Shown: positions 13,696-23,445 of the stretch, piece by piece | Numbering within the stretch: the first letter of the stretch is position 1 | Layout: every line of letters begins with the position of its first letter | Source of the DNA: Halopseudomonas nanhaiensis | GTDB taxonomy: Bacteria; Pseudomonadota; Gammaproteobacteria; Pseudomonadales; Pseudomonadaceae | DNA: 64,000 nt | Direction of reading: 5' to 3' | Assembly (NCBI RefSeq): GCF_020025155.1 | Contig: NZ_CP073751.1 | Span: forward strand, 372,001 to 436,000 | Position numbers and translations under genes: made by a program | Notes under the pieces: generated by a model | The model's database searches: none | Seen by the model: the letters and a program-made list of their open reading frames with translations, nothing else | What the model was told of the DNA's origin: nothing

Positions 13696-14600
13696 GATAC
13701 GAGGCCTCGCTCCGGCACGCCGCCCTTGACTGTCGTGCGATACATTTCGCGGCGTGCGCCGAAGTAATCGGATATCGGCTGATGCCAGACGCAGCGGTTG
13801 TCCCAGATGGCCAGGGTACCGGGCGTCCAGCGCATGCGGCAGGTGAACGCCGGTGCGGTCGCCACCGAGAACAGGTAGTCGAGCAGCGGCCGGGATTCTT
13901 CCGGCTTCATCCCCTCGATCCCCAGCGTATAGGCCGGGTTGACGAACAGCACGTCCCGGCCGGTCTCCGGGTGCCGGGTGATCAACGGATGGCTGCGTAC
14001 GTCATGATCGACGTTGGAGCCCCAGACGATCTGCATGCTTTCCAGTCCGGCGTTGTGTCGGCTGTTGGGGCCGTAGCCGAACTCGGGACTGTGAATGCCG
14101 TTGAGCGAGCCGAGCATCTGACGCATCGCCGGCGACAGCCATTCGCAGGCCAGGTACATGTTGCTGTAGAGGGTATCGCCGCCATGGGTTGGCACGTCGA
14201 GCCCGTACAGCAGGGTAAAGGCCGGGGGTGTCTCCTGAAACGACCAGTCCGAATGCCAGGCCCCGCCGAATACCATCGGAGTCCCTTCGCTGGCTTCCTT
14301 GCGCACATGCACAACATGAGGATGGTCGGGCATCGGCTGCACATAGGGCTCTATGCCGAACTCACCGAAGCGCTGGGTCACGTACTCCAGGTCGTCGACC
14401 GACAAGTCCTGATCGCGGATGAACAGGACCTGATGGTCGATCAGCGCCTGTCGTAGCGCCGGTTGACGCTCATCGTCGAGCGTTCGCAGATCGATCCCGA
14501 AGACATCGGCGCCGAGTGCTCCACTCACTGGGCGCACGTCCAGCAAGCCGCCATCGCGCGCACGGTTGTTGGCTGCGGTGGTGTAGAAGAATTCGGGCAT
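13692..14600 (-). CDS. TauD/TfdA-family Fe(II)/2-oxoglutarate dioxygenase
   Basis: A 302-residue non-haem iron oxygenase. The iron-binding HxD is in AWHSDWSF (near residue 120), and the distal histidine is in WDNRCVWHQPISDY, followed by the arginine-rich R-R-E-M-Y-R-T stretch that binds 2-oxoglutarate. Family members hydroxylate taurine, alkyl sulfates, phenoxyacetates or similar substrates; this one cannot be assigned. It is the first gene of a two-gene unit with the FAH-family protein and is divergent from an AraC-type regulator 105 bp away, the likely controller. Confidence 0.85.
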   Translation of the reverse strand: MPEFFYTTAANNRARDGGLLDVRPVSGALGADVFGIDLRTLDDERQPALRQALIDHQVLFIRDQDLSVDDLEYVTQRFGEFGIEPYVQPMPDHPHVVHVRKEASEGTPMVFGGAWHSDWSFQETPPAFTLLYGLDVPTHGGDTLYSNMYLACEWLSPAMRQMLGSLNGIHSPEFGYGPNSRHNAGLESMQIVWGSNVDHDVRSHPLITRHPETGRDVLFVNPAYTLGIEGMKPEESRPLLDYLFSVATAPAFTCRMRWTPGTLAIWDNRCVWHQPISDYFGARREMYRTTVKGGVPERGLVS

Positions 14601-14705
14601 GGCGGACGCCTTTGTTGTTGTTTCTCGTCGCAGAATGCATCAGTGCCTATACTGCCTCCATGATCTTTCCCGCCATCGCATGATACTTGCTGCCAGGAGT
14701 CCGGG

Positions 14706-15770
14706 ATGTGGCGTCAGCGGCGTGATAGCACCAATGTTCTGTACCTTCTGCGCGTGGCACAGGAACTCGACGTGGACGGCGAGACCTGTCTGCGCAGCAC
14801 GGGCTTGCGGCGCGAGGCGCTGGATGATGCCGAACACACGCACGAGCTGTGGCAGGAGCTCGCGGTCATACGCAACCTCGTTGCGGTCCGCCCCGAGGCG
14901 GGCGTCGGATTGCGTGTCGGCCGGCTCTATCATCTGACCAGCCTGGGTCTGCTGGGTTACACCATGCTCGCCAGTCGTACGCTCAGCGAAGCCATCCGCG
15001 TCAGTGGCCGCTTCCGCCCGCTGTCTCTGTCGATCTGCCCGGTGCGGGTCGAAGAGGGTCCGGAAGGGCTGGCGATGCTGTTCGATGACAGCGTACTGCC
15101 GGTGGACGCTCGCGGTCTGGTGGTCGAGCGTGGTCTTGCTGCCTGGACCGCTCTGTTCGGCGAGCTTTTGCAACGACCGTTTCGACCGCGGCGTGTCGAA
15201 TTTGCCGGTGACAGCGCCGATGCGGCGCTCTACCGGGAGCATTTCGATTGCGACGTGATCATCGCCGCCGGCAGAAACGGCATGCTCATCAGCCACGAGG
15301 ATCTTCAGGCGCCATTGCCGCTGGCCAATCCGTTCACCCAGAAGACCTGCGCGAGTCTGTGCCAGAAGCTGTGCGACAGTCTGGACGACGTCAGCGGCTC
15401 GCTGGCAAGACAGGTGTTGCAGGTGCTGATGAGCCACTCCGGTCGCATCAATCCGGCCCGCGACGTTGCCGGTTGGCTGGGAATCTCGGAGCGCTCGTTA
15501 CATCGCCGGTTGGCGCAGGAAGGCTACAGTTTTCGCATCCTGGATGAGCGGGTCCGCAGACAACTGGCGGAGCATCTGCTGTCTGACAGTTCATTGGGGC
15601 TGGAGAGTATCGCCCACCAGCTTGGTTACGCCGAGGCCGCCAGCTTTTCCCGCGCATTCAAGCGCTGGACCGGCCTGCCGCCGCTTGACTGGCGGCGGCG
15701 CCGGGCAGCGGGCTTCAACCCGCTGATCGATGTGCTGACGGCGCGCAGCGGGGCGCTCGGTCATGCTTGA
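14706..15770 (+). CDS. AraC-family transcriptional regulator
   Basis: A 354-residue regulator with an N-terminal ligand-sensing domain of the type found in OruR/ArgR-like AraC proteins and a C-terminal double helix-turn-helix (WLGISERSLHRRLAQEGYSF and IAHQLGYAEAASFSRAFKRW). It starts at 14706 after CAGGAGTCC. It probably activates the divergent dioxygenase-hydratase pair. Its last 8 bp overlap the ABC ATPase gene, so it could also be transcribed with the transporter. Confidence 0.86.
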   Translation: MWRQRRDSTNVLYLLRVAQELDVDGETCLRSTGLRREALDDAEHTHELWQELAVIRNLVAVRPEAGVGLRVGRLYHLTSLGLLGYTMLASRTLSEAIRVSGRFRPLSLSICPVRVEEGPEGLAMLFDDSVLPVDARGLVVERGLAAWTALFGELLQRPFRPRRVEFAGDSADAALYREHFDCDVIIAAGRNGMLISHEDLQAPLPLANPFTQKTCASLCQKLCDSLDDVSGSLARQVLQVLMSHSGRINPARDVAGWLGISERSLHRRLAQEGYSFRILDERVRRQLAEHLLSDSSLGLESIAHQLGYAEAASFSRAFKRWTGLPPLDWRRRRAAGFNPLIDVLTARSGALGHA

Positions 15771-16422
15771 AGTGCGCGGCGTACGCAAGGCGTATGACAG
15801 TCCCCAGGGGCGGGTGCAGGTGCTTGATGGCGTCGACCTCGATCTCGGGCCGGGCGAATCGCTGGCATTGATGGGCGAGTCGGGCAGTGGCAAAAGTACG
15901 CTACTGCATCTCATCGCCGGGCTGGATCGAGCCGACGCCGGTTCAATCTGCCTGGATGGTGTTGACGTCTCCACACTCGGTGAAGGCAGTCGAGCCCGCT
16001 ACCGGCGCGAGGACGTAGGTGTGGTGTTCCAGCAGTTCAATCTGGTTCCCTCCCTGACTGTGGCGGAGAATCTCGCGTTGCAGGCGCGGCTGGCAAGGCG
16101 GCTGGATCCTGCGTGGCAGGCGCACCTCACCACAGCGCTGGGGCTTGAGGATCTGCTCGAGCGTCTACCTGAACAACTGTCCGGCGGTCAGCAGCAACGG
16201 GTCGCGGTGGGGCGAGCACTGGCGCTGCGGCCGAAACTGCTGCTGGCCGACGAGCCGACCGGCAATCTGGATGAAGCAACCGCTGAACAGGTGCTGGCGC
16301 TGTTGCTCGCGCGGGTCGCAGAGTCCGGCTCGGCCTTGCTGATGGTGACCCACAGCAACAGTCTGGCTGCACGGCTGCAGCACCAGCTCAAGCTGTCCCG
16401 CGGTACCGTGGTCCGCGCATGA
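15763..16422 (+). CDS. ABC transporter ATPase (MacB/LolD-like)
   Basis: A 219-residue ATPase with Walker A GESGSGKST, signature LSGGQQQRVAVGRAL, Walker B LLLADEPTGNLD and the switch histidine in MVTHS. It resembles ATPases that partner FtsX-type permeases. It overlaps the upstream AraC gene by 8 bp and the permease by 4 bp. Together with the permease and the lipoprotein it resembles AttEFGH-type systems; the cargo is unknown. Confidence 0.9.
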   Translation: MLEVRGVRKAYDSPQGRVQVLDGVDLDLGPGESLALMGESGSGKSTLLHLIAGLDRADAGSICLDGVDVSTLGEGSRARYRREDVGVVFQQFNLVPSLTVAENLALQARLARRLDPAWQAHLTTALGLEDLLERLPEQLSGGQQQRVAVGRALALRPKLLLADEPTGNLDEATAEQVLALLLARVAESGSALLMVTHSNSLAARLQHQLKLSRGTVVRA

Positions 16423-18896
16423 TTCGCCGTATCGGCTGGGTGCTGGTCACGGTGTTCAGCCACTGGCGGCGACACCCTCTGCAGCTTGCCTGTCTGGTCG
16501 TCGGGCTGTGGCTGGCCACCGCGCTGTGGAGCGGCGTGCAGGCGCTGAACCAGCAGGCGAGAGACAGCTATGACCGGGCGGCGCAGCTGTTCGGCGGCCA
16601 GACCGGGCAGGTGCTGGTCAGCCCCGGCGGGCAGCCGTTCGATCAGACCGCCTACATATCGCTGCGGCGACTCGGCTGGCCGGTCTCCCCGGTCCTGCAG
16701 GGCTCGCTTGGCATGCGCCGGGCAGCGTCCGGATCGAACTCGGAAACGGAAACGCTGCAGCTGGTCGGGATCGACCCGCTGACACTGCCAGCCGACAATG
16801 CGCTTACCCGCGGCGGCGCGACCGCGGACATTGCCGCGTTCATTGTCGCGCCAGGGCAGGCCTGGATTGCAACCGACACGCTGCAACGGCTGGGCGCCGG
16901 TCCGCAAGACCGGCTGCTGACAGCGACGGGCGAGGCGCTGCCGCCGCTGCAGATCAGAGACGCGCTGCCGCCGGGGTTGATCGTGGTCGACATTGGCCGC
17001 GCACAACAGCTGCTGGGGCAGCCGGATCGGGTCAGTCAGCTGGTTGTCCCAGGCGCATTCGCGGAGCGTGAGCCCCCTCTGCCGGAAACCGTTGCGTTAC
17101 GGTGGGAGCGGCGCGAGGAAGCTGACCTGCAGCGGCTCACGGACAGCTTTCACCTGAATCTGACGGCGCTCGCGTTGCTCGCGTTTCTGGTTGGCTTGTT
17201 CATTGTGCAGGCCGCGGCGGGGCTGGCAATGCAACAGCGCCGGCGGCAGATCCAGACGCTGCGCGCCTGCGGGGCCAGCGCGGCCGACCTGGTGCTGGCG
17301 CTGCTGATTGAACTTGTCGCTCTGGCCACAGTGGCTGGTGTGCTCGGGATGCTCAGCGGCTATCTGCTGGCCACAGCGTTGATCGGCGATCTTGCCGCCA
17401 GCCTGCGTGGACTGTATGGCGCGCAGGTAGCGGGGCGAGTGGATATGAGTCCGGGCTGGTGGCTGTCCGGACTGGGGATGACCCTGGCGGGAACCCTCGC
17501 TGCCACGGGCGGGCACGTCGTTGCCGCGTTGCGCGAGTCGCTGGTACCCACCCGTGTGTCGCCGGGCTGGATGCTGGCCCAGCGTCGAAGCCTGAGGCGA
17601 TTGTCCAGCGTCGCGCTGGCATTGTTGATCGTCGCCGCCGGGTTGTGGCTTTACGCCGATGGCTTGCTGGCAGGATTTGTCCTGCTGGGCTGCGTGCTGT
17701 TGGCTGTCACACTGACCTTGCCCCTGCTGCTCGCCACCCTGCTGCGTGTCGGACGGCGCTACGCCCGAGGGCCGCTGAGTGAGTGGTTCTGGGCGGACGG
17801 CCGGCAGCAACTCTCACGCCTGAGTCTCCCGCTCATGGCCCTGCTGCTGGCGCTCTCGGCGAACATCGGCGTGGGGGGCATGACCGAAGGGTTTCGCAGG
17901 ACATTTACCGACTGGCTCGATCAGCGGCTGTCGGCGGATGTGTACGTGCGTCCGGCCGGGCCGGCACAGGCGCAGGCCATTCTCGGCTGGCTGCAGGCTC
18001 GCCCGGAGGTGTCGGGCGTGTTGCCCAGCTGGCAGGTCGATTCCCGCCTCGATCGATGGCCCGTCGAAATCAGCGGCGTCATCGAGCACCCGCTGTATCC
18101 GCAGACCTGGCCATTGCTCGACGCCCAGCCCGATGCCTGGGCTCGCTTGCAGGCGGGCGCCGGGGCGCTCGTCAGCGAGCAGCTGGCCCGCCGCGCCGAT
18201 CTGGGGGTGGGCGACATGCTCGATCTCGATACCCCCGGCGGTGACTGGACCTTGCAACTGGTTGGTACCTATCCGGATTACGGCAATCCGCGCGGCCATG
18301 TCCTGGTGTCCGCCGAGGCGTTGCGTGACCGTTGGCGCGACGCGGCCATTGGCAGCATTGGCGTGTTGAGCGACGCCGACCCGGCGCTGCTCGCTGAATC
18401 CATGGTCGCGCAATTCGCCGGCGCAAGCGCGACGGATCAGGCCTCGCTGAAAGCCTACTCCACCCGCGTGTTCGAGCAGACGTTTGCGGCAACGGCAGCG
18501 CTCAACAGCCTCACCCTTGGCGTGGCCGCGCTGGCGCTGTTCAGCACGTTGCTGGGGCTGGCTGACACGCGTCTGCTACAGCTCGCGCCGCTCTGGGCCA
18601 TGGGTTTGCGCCCGGGTCAGCTGGGCCTGCTGTCGCTGGCGCAGCTGACGCTGCTGGCCTTCCTGACGTGCATTCTGGCGGTTCCGCTCGGGCTGGTGCT
18701 GTCCTGGTGTCTGGTAGCCGTGGTCAACGTACAGGCGTTTGGCTGGCGTCTTCCCTGGCACTGGTTTCCCGGACAGTGGCTGCAGCTGGGCGGCCTTGCG
18801 CTTGCTGCGGTGCTGGCGGCCGCTGCCTGGCCGGTCGTTCGCATCATCCGGGCACGTCCGGACAGTCTGCTGAGGCAATTCGTCAATGAGAGCTGA
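16419..18896 (+). CDS. FtsX-family ABC transporter permease, double domain
   Basis: An 825-residue inner-membrane protein with an N-terminal membrane anchor, a large periplasmic segment (~60-240), a first four-helix FtsX block (~245-430), a second periplasmic region (~500-690) and a second FtsX block (~690-820). This duplicated layout is that of LolCE/MacB-like and AttFG-like permeases, used for lipoprotein extraction or mechanotransmission and not small-molecule import. It is coupled to the ATPase by a 4-bp overlap and overlaps the next lipoprotein gene by 11 bp or less. Confidence 0.87.
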   Translation: MIRRIGWVLVTVFSHWRRHPLQLACLVVGLWLATALWSGVQALNQQARDSYDRAAQLFGGQTGQVLVSPGGQPFDQTAYISLRRLGWPVSPVLQGSLGMRRAASGSNSETETLQLVGIDPLTLPADNALTRGGATADIAAFIVAPGQAWIATDTLQRLGAGPQDRLLTATGEALPPLQIRDALPPGLIVVDIGRAQQLLGQPDRVSQLVVPGAFAEREPPLPETVALRWERREEADLQRLTDSFHLNLTALALLAFLVGLFIVQAAAGLAMQQRRRQIQTLRACGASAADLVLALLIELVALATVAGVLGMLSGYLLATALIGDLAASLRGLYGAQVAGRVDMSPGWWLSGLGMTLAGTLAATGGHVVAALRESLVPTRVSPGWMLAQRRSLRRLSSVALALLIVAAGLWLYADGLLAGFVLLGCVLLAVTLTLPLLLATLLRVGRRYARGPLSEWFWADGRQQLSRLSLPLMALLLALSANIGVGGMTEGFRRTFTDWLDQRLSADVYVRPAGPAQAQAILGWLQARPEVSGVLPSWQVDSRLDRWPVEISGVIEHPLYPQTWPLLDAQPDAWARLQAGAGALVSEQLARRADLGVGDMLDLDTPGGDWTLQLVGTYPDYGNPRGHVLVSAEALRDRWRDAAIGSIGVLSDADPALLAESMVAQFAGASATDQASLKAYSTRVFEQTFAATAALNSLTLGVAALALFSTLLGLADTRLLQLAPLWAMGLRPGQLGLLSLAQLTLLAFLTCILAVPLGLVLSWCLVAVVNVQAFGWRLPWHWFPGQWLQLGGLALAAVLAAAAWPVVRIIRARPDSLLRQFVNES

Positions 18897-19986
18897 TATG
18901 CGTCTATTCGTGTTCTGGCTGGCTGTCCTGCTGTCGGGCTGCGAGCAGGACGAACCGGCCGAGCAGGGGTTCGCCGGCCTGGGGACGGACTCCGAAGGCT
19001 TCGCGCAGGTGGCGCCGGGGCGCCCGCTGAGCTTCCCGGCCGATCATCAGGCACACCCGATGTTTCGTATCGAATGGTGGTACGTCACCGCCAATCTGCA
19101 GGATGAGCAGGGTCGTCACTGGGGCGCGCAGTGGACACTGTTTCGCCAGGCAATGCAGCCGCAGGAGGCCGACCAGGCCGGTGCCGGCTGGGCCAGCGCA
19201 CAGGTCTGGCTGGGCCATGCGGCCGTGACCGGTCGTGATGTTCATCTGCATGCCGACAGACTGGCGCGGGGCGGCGTGGGCCAGGCGGGGGTGAAGGCAG
19301 CCCCCTTCTCGGCATGGATCGATCATTGGTCACTGGTCGGCCCGCAGGGCGGCCGTGGCGAGACCAGCGAGCGCCTGGGCGAGCTTCGCGTCCGCGCCGC
19401 CGGGGATGACTTTGCCTACGACCTGCAGCTGCGCAGCGACGGCCCACTGGTGCTGCACGGCGAGGCCGGACTGAGCCGCAAGTCGAGCGGCGGCCAGGCT
19501 TCGTACTACTACAGTCAGCCTTTTTTCAAGGTGCAGGGCGAGATCGAGGTGAGCGGTGAGCGCATCCCCGTGACTGGCCAGGCCTGGCTGGATCGGGAAT
19601 GGAGTAGCCAGCCGCTGAGGGCCGATCAACGTGGCTGGGACTGGTTTTCGCTGCACCTGGCAGGCGGCGAAAAGCTCATGCTGTTTCGTCTGCGCAGTGA
19701 TTCGAGCGCGCCCTTCAGCTCCGGAACCTGGATCGCGGCGGACGGTTCATCCGAATCCATCGAGCCTGGCGCCATCGATATGCGCGAAATCCGTTGGCAG
19801 CGCGTGGCGGGGCGCAGGGTACCGGTCAGCTGGCGGCTGCAGATCAGCGGGCGCGATCTGAAGCTGAATGTGGAGGCGCTCAATCCTGAGGCATGGATGG
19901 GTACCTCGATCCCCTATTGGGAAGGGCCGATCAACTTCTCAGGGAGTCACGAAGGGACCGGTTATCTGGAGATGACCGGCTATTGA
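18886..19986 (+). CDS. AttH/CrtC-like lipocalin-domain lipoprotein
   Basis: A 366-residue protein with a lipoprotein signal (hydrophobic stretch ending LLSGC; acylated cysteine near residue 19). The body matches the AttH / hydroxyneurosporene synthase-like fold: FRIEWWYVTANL near the start, then GQAWLDREW and a C-terminal WEGPINFSGSHEGTGYLEMTGY. The family includes carotenoid 1,2-hydratase CrtC, but here the lipid anchor and ABC operon point to an AttH-type accessory protein. A second start at 18898 is possible. It abuts convergent crtE with a 2-bp gap. Confidence 0.82.
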   Translation: MRADMRLFVFWLAVLLSGCEQDEPAEQGFAGLGTDSEGFAQVAPGRPLSFPADHQAHPMFRIEWWYVTANLQDEQGRHWGAQWTLFRQAMQPQEADQAGAGWASAQVWLGHAAVTGRDVHLHADRLARGGVGQAGVKAAPFSAWIDHWSLVGPQGGRGETSERLGELRVRAAGDDFAYDLQLRSDGPLVLHGEAGLSRKSSGGQASYYYSQPFFKVQGEIEVSGERIPVTGQAWLDREWSSQPLRADQRGWDWFSLHLAGGEKLMLFRLRSDSSAPFSSGTWIAADGSSESIEPGAIDMREIRWQRVAGRRVPVSWRLQISGRDLKLNVEALNPEAWMGTSIPYWEGPINFSGSHEGTGYLEMTGY

Positions 19987-19988
19987 AT

Positions 19989-20912
19989 TCAGGCGTTCGA
20001 GGCGACGAAGGACGGTGCGGGTGCGCAGGCCGGTTCGAACAGCCTGCGGGTGAAACGGCTGATCAGGCAGTCTTCGCCGAACACCGCCTCGAGGTGGGCG
20101 TCTGCCCGATCCAGATGACTGAGCAGTTCGCGGCGTACTGCATCCTTGCCCAGCAGCGACACCAGTGTCGTCTTGCCTTGATCCTTGCCCACATCCTTGC
20201 CTTGGGTAGGGCTGTCATCGAGCAGATCGTCACACAGCTGGAAGGCCTGACCCAATTCATCGGCGAAGCGGGCCAGTTCATCGCGAACGCTCTGATTGGC
20301 GCCAGCAAGCATGGCGGCGATATCCAGCGTAGCCTCAAACAGAACGCCAGTCTTCAGGCGGTTCGATGCGCTGATGTCGCTGGCCGAGCGCGCAGAAGCG
20401 TCGCGCAGATCCCGGTACTGTCCCTTGACCAGACCCTGGGTGCCCACCGCATCGGCGAGGCGCGCGACCATCCTCGAGCGTACCTGGCCATCCACGTTCT
20501 GCGCCCCCGCTATAACGGAAAATGCCCGGGTCAGTAACGCAATACCTGCCAGCATGGCGATGTCTTCACCGTACTGGCGGTGCACTGTGGGCCTGCCGCG
20601 GCGCAATGCCGCGTCGTCCATGCAGGGAAGGTCGTCGAAGACCAGTGAGGCGCTGTGCACCATTTCCACCGCGCAGGCCAGGTCGAGCCCAGCATGCATC
20701 GGCGCGCCCAGCTCCCGCGCGGCCATCAGCAACAGCAGAGGGCGCACGCGCTTGCCCGGGGCCAGCGTGCAGTCACGCATGGCCTGGCTGACCTGATCCT
20801 GCTCGTCGTCACCGAGCAGCTGAGCGAGATGCTGGTCAATGTCTTCGCGCAGCGGTACGAGCGTACAGGTGATGTCATCCTGGCTGACTGATTTGGCGGG
20901 CATGGGACCCAT
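19989..20912 (-). CDS. crtE: Geranylgeranyl diphosphate synthase
   Basis: A 307-residue polyprenyl synthase with both aspartate-rich motifs: DDLPCMDD in the first and CDDLLDD in the second. In this cluster it should supply GGPP for phytoene synthesis. The start at 20912 (MGPMPAK) is chosen because AAGGAGCG lies 8 bp upstream; a longer frame continues into the divergent intergenic region without support. Unlike the common Pantoea-type order, where crtE leads the operon, it is here inverted and divergent from fni-crtXYIB. Confidence 0.93.
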   Translation of the reverse strand: MGPMPAKSVSQDDITCTLVPLREDIDQHLAQLLGDDEQDQVSQAMRDCTLAPGKRVRPLLLLMAARELGAPMHAGLDLACAVEMVHSASLVFDDLPCMDDAALRRGRPTVHRQYGEDIAMLAGIALLTRAFSVIAGAQNVDGQVRSRMVARLADAVGTQGLVKGQYRDLRDASARSASDISASNRLKTGVLFEATLDIAAMLAGANQSVRDELARFADELGQAFQLCDDLLDDSPTQGKDVGKDQGKTTLVSLLGKDAVRRELLSHLDRADAHLEAVFGEDCLISRFTRRLFEPACAPAPSFVASNA

Positions 20913-21097
20913 GAACACGCTCCTTTCCTGACGGCGCTCGTACATGCTGAAATATGAACTGTCGAGCTTATTGCAGCTCAGACATCCGGTTGACGCAATA
21001 TTAGGATAAGCTAAGCTTCTTGTATAACTTTTGCATAATATTATGCGTAAGATAACGACAGCGTCAGCGGGAAAAAAATCCCCTTCAGGAGCAGTAG
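20913..21097. promoter_or_regulatory. Divergent promoter region crtE / fni-crtXYIB with palindrome
   Basis: An AT-rich 185-bp region. A perfect GCATAATATTATGC palindrome at 21033-21046 extends to a near-perfect 20-bp dyad (21031-21050), a good candidate operator for whatever controls pigment production. TTGACG at 20990 with AT-rich sequence downstream could be part of a promoter. No regulator gene is next to it. Confidence 0.55.
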
Positions 21098-22162
21098 ATG
21101 GGAAAGTCTGATCTCGTGGAGCGCAAGAACGATCATCTCGACATCGTTCTCGATGCGCAGCGGGCATCGGCCAATACGGACCCGGGTTTCTCCGAGGTTC
21201 GATTCGAGCATTGTGCGCTCCCTGACATCCATCTCGACGAAATCGATCTGAGTACCCATTTTCTCGGCCGCAAGCTTGCGCTGCCGTTACTGATCAGCTC
21301 CATGACTGGCGGTGCGGCGCGTGCCGTCGGCATCAACCGCCATCTGGCCGAAGCCGCCCAGCATCTGGGTATTGCACTGGCCATCGGCTCCCAGCGGGTA
21401 GCCCTGGAAACCGGCGCGGATCAGGGATTGACGCGTGAATTGCGTCGCCATGCTCCGGACATTCCATTGCTGGCCAATCTGGGCGCGGCGCAACTCGTCG
21501 AACCCCGGGGACTGCAAGCCGCCGCGCGCGCGGTAGACATGATCGAAGCCGATGCGTTGATTGTACACCTCAACCCTCTACAGGAAGCTGTACAAGCCGG
21601 AGGGGACCGCAACTGGCAGGGAGTGCTGGACGCGCTTGCGCAGGCAGCGTCGCAGCTGTCGGTGCCCATCGTGGTGAAGGAGGTCGGTGCGGGCATATCC
21701 GCTGCCGTGGCGCGGCGTCTGGTCGAGGCCGGCGTAGCAGTCATCGATGTCGCCGGCGCGGGGGGTACCAGTTGGGCTGCGGTAGAGGGGGAGCGCGCGG
21801 CCACTGCGGCCGATCGTGCGGTGGCCATGGCATTCGCCGACTGGGGCATTCCGACCGCAAGGGCGCTGGTGGAAGCGCGCCATGCGCTGCCGCACACCCC
21901 GCTGATCGCCTCGGGCGGGATTCGCAGCGGTATCGACGTAGCCAAGGCGCTGCGGCTGGGCGCTGACATCGCGGCCCAGGCTGCTGCGGTTCTGCAATGC
22001 GCGACGCAGTCTACCGAGGCTGTCGTCGAGCACTTCGAGATCGTCGGTCGGCAGCTGCGGATTGCCTGTTTCTGTACCGGCAGCGCCAATCTGGCGGCGC
22101 TGCGCCAGGCGGCTCTGATCCCGTCTGCGACGCCGGTCATGCCCACTGGAGTGAGGACATGA
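21098..22162 (+). CDS. fni: Type 2 isopentenyl-diphosphate delta-isomerase (FMN-dependent)
   Basis: A 354-residue FMN enzyme that interconverts IPP and DMAPP, raising precursor supply for carotenoids. The N-terminal [21 protein letters not shown], the GSQR motif and VKEVGAGIS are characteristic of the type 2 (Fni) family. It starts at 21098 after CAGGAGCAG and is the first gene of the crt operon. Its stop overlaps the crtX start (ATGA). Confidence 0.93.
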   Translation: MGKSDLVERKNDHLDIVLDAQRASANTDPGFSEVRFEHCALPDIHLDEIDLSTHFLGRKLALPLLISSMTGGAARAVGINRHLAEAAQHLGIALAIGSQRVALETGADQGLTRELRRHAPDIPLLANLGAAQLVEPRGLQAAARAVDMIEADALIVHLNPLQEAVQAGGDRNWQGVLDALAQAASQLSVPIVVKEVGAGISAAVARRLVEAGVAVIDVAGAGGTSWAAVEGERAATAADRAVAMAFADWGIPTARALVEARHALPHTPLIASGGIRSGIDVAKALRLGADIAAQAAAVLQCATQSTEAVVEHFEIVGRQLRIACFCTGSANLAALRQAALIPSATPVMPTGVRT

Positions 22163-23445
22163 CGCACTATGCCATCGTCGCTCCGGCTTACCCCAGTCAC
22201 TTCGCGGCGCTGCAGGCACTCGCCGGTGAGCTGATCGATCGCGGCCATCGGGTGACCTTTATTCATCAGGCCGAAGCACGGGACTGGATCACCGATGCGC
22301 GAGTGGGATTTCATGCAGTCGGGTTACAGGCGCGCGCGCGTGGAAGTCTGCGACAGACGCTCAAGCTGGCAGCGAATCCGGGTGGGCCGCTGGGCCTGCG
22401 CAGACTGATCGACGACCTGGCGCAGACTACGCAGATGCTGTGCGAGGCGCTTCCCGCCGCACTCGCCACGCTGCAGGTCGACGCGTTGATCTGCGACCAG
22501 ATGGAAGCAGCAGGCGGGCTGGTGGCCGAGGCGTTGCAGATCCCGTTCGTCTCGGTTGCCTGTGCGTTGCCGGTCAATCGTGAGCCGGGCGTTCCTCTAC
22601 CGGTCATGCCCATGGCCTATGACACCGGTGACGCCGCACGCAAGATGTACCAGGGCAGCGCCCGCGTCTACGACTGGATGATGGGGCGCCATGGCCGCGT
22701 GGTCCTCGAACAGGCCAGGAAGTTCGGCCTGCCGGACCGTCAGGGTCTGCATGAGTGCCTGTCGCCTCTGGCGCAGATCAGCCAGACTGTCCGCAGCTTC
22801 GAATTCCCGCGAGAAGCATTGCCCGCGCACTTCCATCACGTTGGCCCGCTGCGTCCGCCGGCCTCTGTAGAGGTCGAGCTGCAGTACGACATCGACCCTG
22901 ATCGTCCGATGGTATTCGCCTCGCTGGGCACCCTGCAGGGACATCGCTACGCGCTGTTCGAGCGTATCGCCTGGGCCTGCGAAAAACTCGGTGCGCAGCT
23001 GCTGGTGGCGCACTGCGGCGGGCTGAGCGACGTGCAATCTCTGAATCTGCAGGCTCAGGGAGCGTCCTGGGTGACCGATTTTGCGCCCCAGCGCGCGGCG
23101 CTGGCGCGAGCCAACGCCGTGGTGACGCACGCCGGGCTCAATACCGTGATGGATGCGCTGGTTGCGCGCACCCCGATGTTGGCTATTCCGATCGCCTTCG
23201 ATCAGCCCGGCGTTGCATCACGGGTGGTTCATGCGGGCGTAGGCATGAAGGTGTCGCCCCGGTTTACCGCTGCGCTCGGCATCGCCGAGCGACTGGAAAT
23301 GATCACCGGCGAGTCGCGGTTCGCGCAGAACCTCGAACGCCTCGGCGCGGAAGTCGATGGCGCGGGTGGCACCCGCCTTGCCGCGGCCATCACCGAGCAG
23401 GCCATCGCCACGCGCCGCCCGGTAGTAGACGTGGAATCATCATGA
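22159..23445 (+). CDS. crtX: Zeaxanthin glucosyltransferase
   Basis: A 428-residue GT1-type glycosyltransferase that should transfer glucose from UDP-glucose to zeaxanthin. The C-terminal sugar-nucleotide region [26 protein letters not shown] followed by [13 protein letters not shown] matches the CrtX/UGT signature. The start at 22159 overlaps the fni stop by four bases; upstream in-frame starts lie inside fni. crtY begins within its last four bases. Confidence 0.92.
   Translation: MTHYAIVAPAYPSHFAALQALAGELIDRGHRVTFIHQAEARDWITDARVGFHAVGLQARARGSLRQTLKLAANPGGPLGLRRLIDDLAQTTQMLCEALPAALATLQVDALICDQMEAAGGLVAEALQIPFVSVACALPVNREPGVPLPVMPMAYDTGDAARKMYQGSARVYDWMMGRHGRVVLEQARKFGLPDRQGLHECLSPLAQISQTVRSFEFPREALPAHFHHVGPLRPPASVEVELQYDIDPDRPMVFASLGTLQGHRYALFERIAWACEKLGAQLLVAHCGGLSDVQSLNLQAQGASWVTDFAPQRAALARANAVVTHAGLNTVMDALVARTPMLAIPIAFDQPGVASRVVHAGVGMKVSPRFTAALGIAERLEMITGESRFAQNLERLGAEVDGAGGTRLAAAITEQAIATRRPVVDVESS

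Noticed and set aside
18886..19986. CrtC carotenoid hydratase
   Set aside because: Same fold family, but it has a lipoprotein signal and belongs to an ABC-transporter operon; the pathway here ends in zeaxanthin glucosides and needs no 1,2-hydration.
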